A stretch of DNA of 64,000 bases from Hyphomicrobiales bacterium (GCA_900470805.1 UCCA01000021.1:62001-126000), one strand, 5' to 3'; shown: positions 16,697 through 26,014, numbered from the stretch's first letter. Notes: generated by a model from the sequence alone, not told the origin. Numbers and translations are program-made.

Positions 16697-19507
16697 TCAC
16701 TGTCCCAGCCGTTCGAGGAGGGCGGGGATGTGCACCTGGTCGGCCTTGTAGTTGCCCGTCAGCATATACATCATGATATTGACGCCGCTGCGGTAGGCGT
16801 ATTCGCGCTGGGCCTCATCGGGCGGTACGGTCGGCAGGATCGGCGTGCCGTTGTCGTCCACGGCCCAGGCGCCGGCGAAGTCGTTGCCGGTGATCAGGAT
16901 CGGCGAGACGCCGTCGGCGGTGGCGGCCGATTTGGCGTTGGTCGAGCGGTTGTCCTGCCGCGCCTCGATCCACAGCGGGCTGCCGGCGTAGCGGCCGGGA
17001 AAGCTGGAGAGCAGGTAGAAGGACTTGGTCAGCACGTGGTCCGAGGGGACCGGCTCCAGCGGCGGAATGTCGAGATTGGCGAGGATCTGCTGCAGGCGCT
17101 CGCCATTGGCGCTGCTGCCGCCGCTGTTATCCAGCGCGCTGAACTGGTCGCGCGTGTCGAACAACACGGTTCCGCCCGCGCGCATGTAGGCGTCGACCCG
17201 GTTGATCGAGGCGGCCGATGGCATCGGCGCCGTGGCCGAGACCGGCCAGTAGATGATCGGGTAGAAGGCGAGTTCGTCCTTGGTGAGGTCGAGGCCGACA
17301 GGCTTGCCCGGCTCGAGCGTGGTGCGGAAGGTCAGGAACTCGGTGAGGCCCTCAAGGCCGCGCTCGGAGATACGGTCGACCTCGGCCTCGCCGGTGACGA
17401 CATAGGCCAGATGGGTGTTGTCGAGCCGCTGGAAAATTTGGTCGTCGCCGGGCTTGGCGTCGTCGGCGCGCGACTGGCCGGGCTGGACGAGGAAGGCCGC
17501 GCTGACCGCGACGGCAATCAGCGCAGCTGTGCGGGCGGCCGGGCGCAGGCGCGAGAAGGCACCGCTCATGAACATCACGATCAGGCTGTCGGCCAGCAGC
17601 AGCAGGAAGGCGATGAGGAACAGCGACGGCTTGGCGGACCATGTCTCGCCGCCGATCAGGCCTTCGCGCACCAGCGTGACGCCGGAGGCGTCGATCGGCT
17701 TCAGTTCGGTGTTGGCTGGCAGCACGTTCAAGGCGGTGAACCCTTCCTCGGAACCATAGAGGCCCGGTGGATTTTCGAAGCCGGCCACGGGGGTGACCTT
17801 GGCGTTGGGGATCAGCGGCCGCGCAGCGCCGGTCTCGGTGGTGAGCGCACCCTTGGCCGTCAGCAGCCGGAAGGGCGGCAAGGCCTCGGCCGTCGTTGCG
17901 CCGCCGGATTCGGAGGTGACGCCGCCGGAGCGCGAGAGCTGCACGAGGCGGCGCAGCATCTCGACGAAATTGCCAGAGATCGGCAGGTCGGACCATGTGG
18001 CCTCGGCGCTGACGTGGAAGAGCACGATGCGGCCTGCATTCATCGGCTTCATCGTCACCAGTGGCGTGCCATCGGCAAGGCTGGCCCAGGTGCGCTCGGC
18101 AAGGTCGGGCGTCGGCTCGGCCAGCACCTGGCGCTTGATGGTCACATCGGTCGGGCGCGGCATGCCGGCGAAGGGGCCGAAATTGGGGAATTCGGCTAGC
18201 TGCTGCGGCTCGGCCCAGGAGAGGGCGCCGCCGAGCGAGCGTTCGCCCTGGCGCAGTGTTACCGGCACAAGCGGATCATCGGCGGGGGCGGCGGCGAGGC
18301 GCGGGCCGGCGAAGCGGATCAGCGTGCCGCCATTGTTGATCCAGCGCTGCAGCGGTTCGTAGGTTTCCTGCGGCAGGCGGCCGATGTCGGCCATGACGAT
18401 GACCGAGGGGTTCTGCGAGAGGAGATCGGGGATCGAGGTGGCGAGATCGGGCGCGTTCGGCTCGATCAGATCGGCGTAGGGCTGCAGGGCGCGCTGGATG
18501 TAGTAGAGCGGCGACAGCAGCGGCTGGAAGCTGTCGCTCGCCTCGCCGGACAAGAGCACGACGCGGCGGCGCTTAAAGCCGTCGTCGAGCAGGTGGACGG
18601 CGCCCGCGGTGGCGTGGTTGTCGATGCCCACGCGGGCAAAATCGTTGCGCATCTCGAAGGGGGCGGCGATCGAGCCGGAGGCGACCGACTGGCCGGGCTG
18701 GAAGGAGACCGAACCCGAGGCGATGGCACGGCCCTGCGCGTCCTGGGCCGTCAGCGGCAGGGTTTCGGCGAGCGCGCCGTCAAGGCGAGTGGCGGTGACG
18801 GTCATCGCGTCGGCGGCATTGCTGGCGGCGGTGATCGCCACGGTCTGCGTCGCGTCGCCGGAGATCAGCCTGAGCTGTGCCGGTTGGAGGTCGGATAGCT
18901 GGCGGACGGTGGCGTCGTTGTCTTTCGCGGCGGCGCCGTCGGTGAGGAAGGCGAGCGTGCCGGGGCGGACGCCGTTCAGCGCGGCGCGCAGCGCCTCGAA
19001 GGCGCGCTGGCGGTCGGGCACCAGTGGCTGCGGCTCGGCGGCGCGGAGTTTTTCGCGGGCGACGGCGGCGGTGCCGGGAACGGCGTCGTTGGTTGGGTCT
19101 GCGGTGAATGCGATGGCGACGGGGGCGCCGGCGGAATCGGCGTCGTCGATCAAGGCGTCGGCGGTCTGGACGCGGCGTTCCCAGTCAGGAGCGGTGGCCC
19201 AGCCGTTGTCGACGAACAGCACCAGCGGGCCGCCCGATGCGATCGAGCTGGTGCGCGGATTGAAGACCGGGTCGGCGATGGCGAGGATGACGGCGGCGGC
19301 GAGGAGCATGCGCAGCAGCGTCAGCCACCATGGGCTCTGCGATGGCGTTTCCTCCCGCTTCAGCACGGTTGCGAGGATGCGCAGCGGCGGAAAAATCTCG
19401 CTTTTCGGGCGTGGTGGTGTCAGCCGCAGCAGCCACCAGATGACCGGAAGTGCGACGAGGGCGCCGAGGATGGCGGGGTAGGCAAAGGCAAAAGGAAGCG
19501 CATTCAT
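16697..19507 (-). CDS. DUF4159 domain membrane protein with BatA-type N-terminus
   Basis: This 936-residue protein has an N-terminal BatA/aerotolerance-regulator module: two spans (about 8-27 and 60-80) around PPRPKSEIFPPLRIL. A VWA-like segment follows (PLVLFVDNGWATAPDWERR), then a beta-rich middle, further spans near 640 and 675, and a C-terminal DUF4159 domain from about 705 (LAFYPIIYWPVSA, RAGGTVLFDTRDQ, YRSGVNIMMYMLTGNYK). It overlaps the DUF58 gene by 4 bp. Operons of this kind encode MoxR-dependent envelope complexes. The metal-binding MIDAS residues of an active VWA domain are not clearly kept. Confidence 0.85.
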   Translation of the reverse strand: MNALPFAFAYPAILGALVALPVIWWLLRLTPPRPKSEIFPPLRILATVLKREETPSQSPWWLTLLRMLLAAAVILAIADPVFNPRTSSIASGGPLVLFVDNGWATAPDWERRVQTADALIDDADSAGAPVAIAFTADPTNDAVPGTAAVAREKLRAAEPQPLVPDRQRAFEALRAALNGVRPGTLAFLTDGAAAKDNDATVRQLSDLQPAQLRLISGDATQTVAITAASNAADAMTVTATRLDGALAETLPLTAQDAQGRAIASGSVSFQPGQSVASGSIAAPFEMRNDFARVGIDNHATAGAVHLLDDGFKRRRVVLLSGEASDSFQPLLSPLYYIQRALQPYADLIEPNAPDLATSIPDLLSQNPSVIVMADIGRLPQETYEPLQRWINNGGTLIRFAGPRLAAAPADDPLVPVTLRQGERSLGGALSWAEPQQLAEFPNFGPFAGMPRPTDVTIKRQVLAEPTPDLAERTWASLADGTPLVTMKPMNAGRIVLFHVSAEATWSDLPISGNFVEMLRRLVQLSRSGGVTSESGGATTAEALPPFRLLTAKGALTTETGAARPLIPNAKVTPVAGFENPPGLYGSEEGFTALNVLPANTELKPIDASGVTLVREGLIGGETWSAKPSLFLIAFLLLLADSLIVMFMSGAFSRLRPAARTAALIAVAVSAAFLVQPGQSRADDAKPGDDQIFQRLDNTHLAYVVTGEAEVDRISERGLEGLTEFLTFRTTLEPGKPVGLDLTKDELAFYPIIYWPVSATAPMPSAASINRVDAYMRAGGTVLFDTRDQFSALDNSGGSSANGERLQQILANLDIPPLEPVPSDHVLTKSFYLLSSFPGRYAGSPLWIEARQDNRSTNAKSAATADGVSPILITGNDFAGAWAVDDNGTPILPTVPPDEAQREYAYRSGVNIMMYMLTGNYKADQVHIPALLERLGQ

Positions 19508-20460
19508 CGCTGGCCTCCATGCGTTGCCGTGCCCGACAAGCTACCTTGCCCGGGTAAGCGAGCTTGCCCGGGCATGCCGGACAGATGCATGTGGACGGCG
19601 ACCAGCGCTTCCGATGCCAGATGATCGGTGCGATGCGGGATGAAGGTCCAGCCAAGGTGGCGCAGGCTATGGCCGAGCGCGTCGCGGCGGTCGAGATAGG
19701 CGCGGGTATAGGCTTCGCGGATGTTTTCGGCACGGCCGGAGGTGAGCTTCGAGCCGGTCTCCGGATCGGTGAATTCGGTGCGGCCGCTATAGGGAAACAG
19801 TTCCTCGGCGGGGTCGGCGACCTCGATGACATGGCCACGCATGCCGCGCCGGGCCAATGGGCCGATACGCGACATCACGGCCTGCGCGTCGTCGAGGAAG
19901 TCACCGATCAGCACCAGATCGCTCCAGCCGCGGATCATCGAGGTATCGGGCAGCCCCAATGTTAGCGGCCCATGCATCAGCGCTACTGCCAGCCGTTCGG
20001 CGGCGTTGCGGGCGGAGATCGGCTCCATGACGCCGGGGCAGCCGACGCGCTCGCCGGATCGGGCAAGGATTTCGGCCAGCGCCAGCATGATGACCAGCGC
20101 GCGGCTTTCCTTCGAGACGCTGCCGAAGCTCGACTTGAACATCATCGACGGCGACATGTCTGCCCAGAGCCAGATGGTGTGGGCGGCTTCCCATTCGCGG
20201 TCGCGGATATAGGTGTGGTCGTCGCGGGCCGAGCGCCGCCAGTCGATGCGCGAGAGGCTCTCGCCTTCGCTATAGGGGCGGAATTGCCAGAAGTTTTCGC
20301 CGATGCCGCGCTTGCGGCGGCCATGCCAGCCGGCGATCACGGTGTTGGCGATGCGCTTGGCCTCGACGAGGCAATCCGGCAACAGGCTGGCGCGCTGCCT
20401 TGCTCGCGCAAGGGCATCGCTGCCTGAGGTCGGAGTGACTGTCTGTCCGATCGATGCCAC
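19504..20460 (-). CDS. DUF58 domain protein (MoxR partner)
   Basis: This 318-residue soluble protein has the DUF58 core motif GIGENFWQFRPYSEGESLSR followed by IDWRRSARDDHTYIRDREWE, and a VWA-like strand TIWLWADMSPSMMF containing a DxSxS-like metal site. DUF58 proteins are the standard partners of MoxR AAA+ ATPases. The gene starts 27 bases after moxR. The C-terminus has a short Pro-Gly-Gln repeat (PGQARLPGQGSLSG) encoded by two near-identical CTTGCCCGGG units at 19548 and 19567, a local expansion. Confidence 0.9.
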   Translation of the reverse strand: MASIGQTVTPTSGSDALARARQRASLLPDCLVEAKRIANTVIAGWHGRRKRGIGENFWQFRPYSEGESLSRIDWRRSARDDHTYIRDREWEAAHTIWLWADMSPSMMFKSSFGSVSKESRALVIMLALAEILARSGERVGCPGVMEPISARNAAERLAVALMHGPLTLGLPDTSMIRGWSDLVLIGDFLDDAQAVMSRIGPLARRGMRGHVIEVADPAEELFPYSGRTEFTDPETGSKLTSGRAENIREAYTRAYLDRRDALGHSLRHLGWTFIPHRTDHLASEALVAVHMHLSGMPGQARLPGQGSLSGTATHGGQR

Positions 20461-20487
20461 GCGTGAGGCTTCCTTCCTGCGCTTAGC

Positions 20488-21498
20488 TTAGCCTTTGGCC
20501 TGCTTGACCAGCCCGGCGATGACATCGCGCACCGACATGCCTTCGGCGCGGGCGGCGAAGGTCAGCGCCATGCGGTGCTGCAGGATCGGTTCGGCCAGTG
20601 CGTAGACGTCGTCGAGCGAAGGCGCGAGTCGGCCTTCGTAAAGCGCGCGGGCGCGGGCGCAGAGCATCATCGCCTGACCGGCACGCGGGCCGGGGCCCCA
20701 TGCGACGTTCTTGTCGGTCTCGGCATTGCCCTGGCCGGGACGGGCGGAGCGGACGAGGCTGAGGATGCCATCGACCACCTTGTCGCTGACGGGCATCTGG
20801 CGAATCAGGGTCTGGATCTCGAGCAGGCGTTCGGCGTTGAGCACGGCCTGCGGTTTGGTTTCGCTGAGGCCCGTGGTGTCGAGCAAGATTTGCCGCTCGG
20901 CTGCAAGCTCGGGATAGTGAACATCGACCTGCAGCAGGAAACGGTCGAGCTGGGCTTCCGGCAGTGGGTAGGTGCCTTCCTGTTCCAGCGGGTTCTGGGT
21001 GGCGAGAACGTGGAACGGCGACGGCAGGTCGTAGCGCTGGCCGGCGACGGTGATGTGGTACTCCTGCATCGCCTGCAGCAGCGCCGACTGGGTGCGCGGC
21101 GAGGCGCGGTTGATCTCGTCGGCCATCAGCAATTGGGCGAAGACCGGACCCTTGACGAAGCGGAAGGAACGGCGGCCGCTCTCGTCCTGGTCCATGACTT
21201 CGGAGCCGAGAATATCCGACGGCATCAGGTCGGGGGTGAACTGGATGCGGTTGGCCCCGAGGCCGAGCACTTCGCCGAGCGTGGTGACCAGCTTGGTCTT
21301 GGCAAGGCCGGGGACGCCGACGAGCAGCGCGTGGCCGCCCGAAAGCACGGCCAGCAGCGTGTTTTCGACAACGCTTTCCTGGCCGAAGATCACCTTGGAG
21401 ACCTCGGTCCTGACGGAGGCGATGTCGGCAAGCGCTTTTTCGGCTGCGGCGACGATCGCCTTTTCATCAAGGGGGGCTTCGGTCTTCATCATACCCAT
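20488..21498 (-). CDS. moxR: MoxR family AAA+ ATPase
   Basis: This 336-residue ATPase of the MoxR/RavA clade has Walker A GVPGLAKTK at 61-69, Walker B LLMADEINRASP, a sensor-1 region LATQNPLEQEGTYPLPEAQL, and a C-terminal lid ending near ALTFAARAEGMSV. MoxR proteins act as chaperones that insert cofactors or mature VWA-protein complexes. It is the first gene of the operon moxR-DUF58-DUF4159-membrane protein-GNAT; the start follows GGAGATGCC. The promoter must lie in the 160-bp gap shared with the divergent DUF1285 gene. Confidence 0.93.
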   Translation of the reverse strand: MGMMKTEAPLDEKAIVAAAEKALADIASVRTEVSKVIFGQESVVENTLLAVLSGGHALLVGVPGLAKTKLVTTLGEVLGLGANRIQFTPDLMPSDILGSEVMDQDESGRRSFRFVKGPVFAQLLMADEINRASPRTQSALLQAMQEYHITVAGQRYDLPSPFHVLATQNPLEQEGTYPLPEAQLDRFLLQVDVHYPELAAERQILLDTTGLSETKPQAVLNAERLLEIQTLIRQMPVSDKVVDGILSLVRSARPGQGNAETDKNVAWGPGPRAGQAMMLCARARALYEGRLAPSLDDVYALAEPILQHRMALTFAARAEGMSVRDVIAGLVKQAKG

Positions 21499-21658
21499 CA
21501 GGCATCTCCAGCGGCTGATATCATTCGTCGCGAATCGTCGGACTTTTACACGTGTGCCTCATACCCGATAGAGTTATGAAGATGTTGCGGGCTGACAAGT
21601 TCGTTTCGAATGACTATCTCGTGACATTCATGCGTTAAGTGCAAACCGGGACGGAACA

Positions 21659-22282
21659 ATGGCAGCGCAAGAGATCAGGGCGACAACCGATGCTGCGGAT
21701 CTGGCTGCGTTGATTTCGCGCGCGTCGGGCGATGCCGGCGACGGAAAACGTGGTCTTCCGCCGGTGGAAAAATGGAATCCGCCGTTCTGCGGCGATATCG
21801 ACATGGAAATCCGCGCCGACGGGACGTGGTTCTACATGGGCACGCCGATCGGCCGGGCGCCTCTGGTGCGGCTGTTTTCAACGGTTCTGCGCAGGGATGA
21901 CGACGAAAAGACATATCTCGTAACTCCTGTGGAAAAAGTCGGCATCAGGGTCGTCGATGCGCCTTTCGTGGCTGTCGAGATGAATGCGTCCGTCCGGGAC
22001 GGGCAGGCACTGCTTACCTTCCGCACCAATGTCGGCGATGTCGTCGAGGCTGGCAAGGACCATCCGCTGCGCTTCGTCGTGCACGGGGATAACAATGAAT
22101 TGAAGCCTTATCTGCATGTGCGCGGGCGGCTGGAGGCGCTGGTGTCGCGGGCGGTGATGTACGAACTGGTCGAGCTCGGCGAGACTGTTGACGTCGATGG
22201 CGTCGCGATGTTCTGCCTGCGCTCCGGCGGCGCGGTCTTTCCTGTCATGCCGGCGGCCGAGCTGGAAGCGTTGTCGCGATGA
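21659..22282 (+). CDS. DUF1285 family protein
   Basis: This 207-residue cytoplasmic protein has the DUF1285 pattern: PPVEKWNPPFCGDIDMEIRA, then GTWFYMGTPIGRAPLVRLFS, and TYLVTPVEKVGIRVVDAPFV. The fold is known from structural genomics but no function is established. It forms an operon with the downstream CoA-type Nudix hydrolase and the CCA-adding enzyme through successive 4-bp overlaps; this order is common in rhizobia. It is divergent from moxR. Confidence 0.9.
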   Translation: MAAQEIRATTDAADLAALISRASGDAGDGKRGLPPVEKWNPPFCGDIDMEIRADGTWFYMGTPIGRAPLVRLFSTVLRRDDDEKTYLVTPVEKVGIRVVDAPFVAVEMNASVRDGQALLTFRTNVGDVVEAGKDHPLRFVVHGDNNELKPYLHVRGRLEALVSRAVMYELVELGETVDVDGVAMFCLRSGGAVFPVMPAAELEALSR

Positions 22283-22929
22283 CCGATGTGGTGGCAGATC
22301 GCCGCGCGCTCTACTCCGCGGCCGAGTTTCGCCGCCGGGCGCTGCACCAGATGGGCGGACCGGTGGACGTGTCGTGGCGCGAGCATGGCGATCATATTCT
22401 CAATCCCGAGATTGTCGCGGAGGTCGAGACCTTCAAGCTGCGCGACGCGGCGGTGCTGGTGCCTGTTGTCGATGACGGTGACGAGGCGATGGTGATCTTC
22501 ACGCAGCGTACCGCGACGCTGCGCAAGCATTCCGGCCAGATCGCCTTTCCCGGTGGCAAGATCGATGGCGAAGAGGAAACGCCGGAACAGGCGGCGATGC
22601 GCGAGGCCGACGAGGAGATCGGGCTGAAAGGCCCCTTCGTCGAGACGGTCGGGCGGCTGCCGGTCTATCTGGCCTCGACCGGATTTCGGATCACGCCCGT
22701 GCTGGCCGTCGTCAAGCGTGGCTTCGAGCTCAAGCTCAATCCAGATGAAGTCGACGACGTCTTCGAGGTGCCGCTGTCATTCCTGATGGCGCCCGGCAAT
22801 CATGTTCGCGACAAGCGGGTGATCGACGGGCTCGACCGGCATTTCTACCGGATGCCCTATGAAACGCGGATGATTTGGGGCATCACCGCCGGCATCGTCC
22901 GTACGCTCTATGAAAGGCTCTATGCATGA
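22279..22929 (+). CDS. CoA pyrophosphatase, Nudix family
   Basis: This 216-residue Nudix protein has the NuCoA (UPF0035) motif LRKHSGQIAFPGG directly before the Nudix box GGKIDGEEETPEQAAMREAD plus EEIGL (92-116). Enzymes with both motifs cleave CoA and its derivatives to phosphopantetheine and 3',5'-ADP. All catalytic glutamates are present. It overlaps DUF1285 upstream and cca downstream by 4 bp each. Confidence 0.92.
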   Translation: MTDVVADRRALYSAAEFRRRALHQMGGPVDVSWREHGDHILNPEIVAEVETFKLRDAAVLVPVVDDGDEAMVIFTQRTATLRKHSGQIAFPGGKIDGEEETPEQAAMREADEEIGLKGPFVETVGRLPVYLASTGFRITPVLAVVKRGFELKLNPDEVDDVFEVPLSFLMAPGNHVRDKRVIDGLDRHFYRMPYETRMIWGITAGIVRTLYERLYA

Positions 22930-24179
22930 CCAACCTCGCTCACGAAGCCTGGTTCCAGGACCCGGCGCTGAAGCGCGTGTTATCGCTGCTGAATGCCGAT
23001 GGCGGCGAGGGGCGGGTGGTCGGCGGCGCGGTACGCAACAGCCTGATGGGGCTTGCCGTCAGCGATATCGACGTGGCTACGACGCTGACGCCCGACGTTG
23101 TGATCGAGCGGACGAAGGCGGCCGGCATCAAGGCGGTGCCGACAGGTGTCGAGCATGGCACGGTGACGCTTGTGATTGACCGCAAGCCGTTCGAGGTGAC
23201 GACGCTGCGCGCCGATGTCGAAACCGACGGGCGCCGCGCCAAGGTGGCGTTCAGCACCGACTGGCAGACGGACGCCGAGCGGCGCGACCTGACGATCAAT
23301 GCGCTTTATGTCGATGCCGAGGGCGATGTCGTCGATCTCGTCGGCGGGCTCGCGGATATCGAGAAGCGCAACATCCGCTTCATCGGCGATGCGGCGACAC
23401 GGATTTCCGAGGATTATCTGCGCATCCTGCGGTTCTTCCGGTTCTTTGCCTATTACGGCTCCGGGCGGCCGGATGCCGACGGGCTGAGGGCCTGCGCAGC
23501 GGCGCGCTCGAAGCTGCAGACGCTGTCGGCCGAGCGGGTGTGGTCGGAGGTGCGCAAGCTGCTGTCGGCCGAAGATCCGGGTCGGGCGCTTTTGTGGATG
23601 CGCACTGTCGGTTCGCTGACTGAGATCCTTCCGGAGACGGAGAAGTGGGGGATCGACGCGATCCCGGCGCTGGTCGCGACCGAACAGGCGCTCGGCTGGA
23701 AACTTGATCCGCTGCTGCGGCTGGCGTCGATCGTGCCGCCGGATGCCAAGCGGCTGGAGGCGATGGCCTCGCGGCTGAAATTTGCCAACACCGAGGCGGC
23801 CTTCTTCCAGGCCTGGGCGACTGCCGCTCCGGTCAATGACGAGATTTCGTCGGCGGCGTTCGACAGGTTGCTCTACCGCAACGGTGTCGAGGGGATCGTC
23901 GTGCGGATCAAGCTGGCGCTGGCGGTGGCTCGCGGCAAGGCGGAAGACGACATGAAGGAAATGGCACGCTCCGCGAGGCTGGGCGCACTGCTTGATCGCG
24001 CAAAAAGCTGGGTTAAGCCCGCGTTTCCACTCAATGGCACCGACGTGATGGCGGCGGGCATTCCGTCCGGTCGGCAGGTCGGCGAGACGATTGCGACGCT
24101 GGAAAACCAGTGGATCGACGAGAATTTCGTCTCCGACCGGGCGGCTCTGCTCGCCCGGCTGAAGGCTTTGGTCAAGTAA
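22926..24179 (+). CDS. cca: CCA tRNA nucleotidyltransferase
   Basis: This 417-residue class II nucleotidyltransferase adds or repairs the 3' CCA end of tRNAs (or polyadenylates RNA). The catalytic head has GGAVRNSLMG at about 33-42 and the metal-binding DID at 47-49. The base-recognition motif ERRDLTINALYVDAEG and the RFIGDAATRISEDYLRILRF helix follow. The length is usual for rhizobial cca. Overlap with the Nudix gene suggests a single transcript. Confidence 0.95.
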   Translation: MTNLAHEAWFQDPALKRVLSLLNADGGEGRVVGGAVRNSLMGLAVSDIDVATTLTPDVVIERTKAAGIKAVPTGVEHGTVTLVIDRKPFEVTTLRADVETDGRRAKVAFSTDWQTDAERRDLTINALYVDAEGDVVDLVGGLADIEKRNIRFIGDAATRISEDYLRILRFFRFFAYYGSGRPDADGLRACAAARSKLQTLSAERVWSEVRKLLSAEDPGRALLWMRTVGSLTEILPETEKWGIDAIPALVATEQALGWKLDPLLRLASIVPPDAKRLEAMASRLKFANTEAAFFQAWATAAPVNDEISSAAFDRLLYRNGVEGIVVRIKLALAVARGKAEDDMKEMARSARLGALLDRAKSWVKPAFPLNGTDVMAAGIPSGRQVGETIATLENQWIDENFVSDRAALLARLKALVK

Positions 24180-24187
24180 TCGAACAA

Positions 24188-24373
24188 TCAGGCTGCGTGC
24201 GCTTCGTTACGGATGCGGGCCTTGATGTTGTCGACCATGTTTTCGCGGATGACGGTTTCGCCATGCGCGGATTTCATGTGCTCGACGGCGCGGCGGACAA
24301 CTTCGGCGTCATCGCCTGCACGTGTATGCCAGCTGCATCCGGGGACCAGCGTTCCACATTCGAAAAGTCTCAT
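24188..24373 (-). CDS. DUF1059 small protein
   Basis: This 61-residue protein matches DUF1059: a CGTLVPGCSWHTRAGDDAEV motif with two cysteines and a histidine, then HMKSAHGE with two further histidines, which suggests metal binding. The start ATG 24373 is preceded by an ideal GGAGGAG site, so it is probably strongly translated. It converges with cca (8-bp gap). Function unknown. Confidence 0.85.
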   Translation of the reverse strand: MRLFECGTLVPGCSWHTRAGDDAEVVRRAVEHMKSAHGETVIRENMVDNIKARIRNEAHAA

Positions 24374-24478
24374 CGTCTCCTCCTGACTTTGAATTCGGTC
24401 TGACTTCAGCTCGGGTGTCGAACCCGGCGCCAAACGCTAACGCGTCATTTGGGAAATGCCTGTCGTACAGAAAAGGTT

Positions 24479-24502
24479 CCGGCCGGGCGTCGTGCCGGCC
24501 GG
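24479..24502 (-). terminator. Possible terminator after the 88-residue ORF
   Basis: CCGGCCGG at 24479-24486 and again at 24495-24502 form a perfect 8-bp stem with an 8-base loop. On the minus strand it is followed by AACCTTTTC, a weak T tract. It lies about 50 bases after the stop of the small minus-strand gene. Confidence 0.45.
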
Positions 24503-24551
24503 TTTGATCGCCAACTCCCGAGATCGATTTTCGGCCTCGGCGTCGCCTAAC

Positions 24552-24818
24552 TCAATGATGCTCGGGCATTGCCCACGCACGAAAGCAGTCGGTGTGGCTC
24601 CGGTTGTCCTGGTCTTTGGTCAAACGATCCATGTCTTCCGGAGATCTGCCCCCAGCAAGCTGCAGCTTGACCTGTTCGACAAAGCAGGAAAGGGGCAGGT
24701 CAGAACCGCTTTTCGCCTTCAGCGCCTCGGCGAGCCTGTTCAGCATCTCCGGGGTATCGATCGGGCGGGGTGGCTGTTGGACACCTGCCGCTGCCGGTGT
24801 TCCACTCTGTATCGTCAT
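24552..24818 (-). CDS. Hypothetical small protein, 88 residues
   Basis: I do not recognise this product. It has a Pro/Ala-rich N-terminus (SGTPAAAGVQQPPRPIDTPE), an amphipathic helix (MLNRLAEALKAKSG) and a polar C-terminus with two cysteines. The start ATG 24818 has a near-perfect GGAGGAGG site, which is the main reason for calling it a gene. It is probably soluble and cytoplasmic; no signal peptide or membrane span is seen. It lies 100 bases downstream of hemF on the same strand and may be co-transcribed. Confidence 0.6.
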   Translation of the reverse strand: MTIQSGTPAAAGVQQPPRPIDTPEMLNRLAEALKAKSGSDLPLSCFVEQVKLQLAGGRSPEDMDRLTKDQDNRSHTDCFRAWAMPEHH

Positions 24819-24918
24819 TACAATCCTCCTCCGATTGTTACGCGCACATCTATGAAATTGGTATCCGGTCCGACTATTCAAAGCCTCTCACAGGGAATTT
24901 ACCGATCTTTCCTCCGTG

Positions 24919-25833
24919 TTACGGCCAGCGAACAGTGGGGGGCAGCGATGAGAGAATGGACTCGACATTCCCGCCCGTTTTCAAGCCGAAGATCGTTCCC
25001 CTGTCATATAGCAGGTTGAACTCGACATATCTGCCCCTGCGAATCAATTGTTCTTCACGATCTTGTTCCGTCCACTGCTTATTGAAGTTGGAGCGGACGA
25101 TGCGTGGATAAACCATCGAAAAGGCGCGGCCGACATCGCGGGTGAAGGCGAAATCGGCGTCCCAGCCGCCGGCCTCTTCGCTCGAATGCAACCAGTCATA
25201 GAAGATGCCGCCGGTGCCGCGCGCCTCGTTGCGGTGCTTCAGGAAGAAGTATTCGTCGCACCATGTCTTGTAGGCGTCGTAGTCGGCGATGCGGGCGTGG
25301 CTGCGGCAGGCGATCTCCATCGCCTTGTGGAACAGCCTGGTGTCGTCGTCCTCCTGGGTACGACGACGGTCGAGCACGGGCGTCAGGTCGGCGCCGCCGC
25401 CGAACCAGCGGCTCGAGGTGACCACCATGCGGGTGTTCATGTGCACGGCCGGCACATTCGGGTTCACCGGGTGGGCGATCAGCGAGATGCCGGAGGCCCA
25501 GAAGCGCGGATCGTCCTTGGCGCCGGGCATCTGGGCGCGCAGGTCGGCGCTGAACTCGCCGTAAACAGTGGAGGTGTGGACGCCGACCTTTTCGAAGACA
25601 CGGCCTTCCATCATCGACATGCGGCCACCGCCGCCGGCTCCATTCTCGCGCTGCCAGTCCTTGGCGACGAAGCGGCCGGGCACGCGATCGGAAAGCGGAC
25701 CCGCCAGTTCGTCCTCGATCGCTTCGAAAGACGCGCAAATGGTGTCGCGCAGGCCTTCGAACCATGTCCGCGCCGCCGTCTTCTTGTCCTCGATGTCAGC
25801 GGGCAGGCCGATCGGAAGGTCTGGTCGTTCCAT
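24919..25833 (-). CDS. hemF: Oxygen-dependent coproporphyrinogen-III oxidase
   Basis: The 304-residue enzyme carries out aerobic oxidative decarboxylation of coproporphyrinogen III to protoporphyrinogen IX in haem synthesis. Signature stretches are ENGAGGGGRMSMMEG, PAVHMNTRMVVTS, WFGGGADLTP, YDAYKTWCDEYFFLKHRNE and RGRYVEFNLLYDRGT. Length and order match bacterial HemF fully. No FNR/FixK palindrome is obvious in the 181-bp upstream gap. Confidence 0.97.
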   Translation of the reverse strand: MERPDLPIGLPADIEDKKTAARTWFEGLRDTICASFEAIEDELAGPLSDRVPGRFVAKDWQRENGAGGGGRMSMMEGRVFEKVGVHTSTVYGEFSADLRAQMPGAKDDPRFWASGISLIAHPVNPNVPAVHMNTRMVVTSSRWFGGGADLTPVLDRRRTQEDDDTRLFHKAMEIACRSHARIADYDAYKTWCDEYFFLKHRNEARGTGGIFYDWLHSSEEAGGWDADFAFTRDVGRAFSMVYPRIVRSNFNKQWTEQDREEQLIRRGRYVEFNLLYDRGTIFGLKTGGNVESILSSLPPTVRWP

Positions 25834-26014
25834 GGTCGTCGTCTCCGGTAGTCCCGCATCCCAGGATGCGACTCTTGATATTGCGATTGTCGCTCCTGAT
25901 AGCAGGTCGTTCGGCCTCGCGCCAACCGCTGGAAACGAGGGGCTTTTACAGCTTCAGATTCGACTCGCAAAAAGCAAGGTTCGATATTACCTTTTCCGTC
26001 AGAGGTAGATTTTT

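Noticed and set aside
16391..18199. 602-codon open frame antisense to the DUF4159 gene
   Set aside because: Composition is typical of a shadow frame (Gly/Arg/Val/Asp repeats, no domain), and the opposite strand holds a well-supported operon.
19545..19580. Short CTTGCCCGGG repeat as an insertion or recombination site
   Set aside because: It lies within the DUF58 coding end in frame and is explained by a small in-frame duplication of Pro-Gly-Gln codons.
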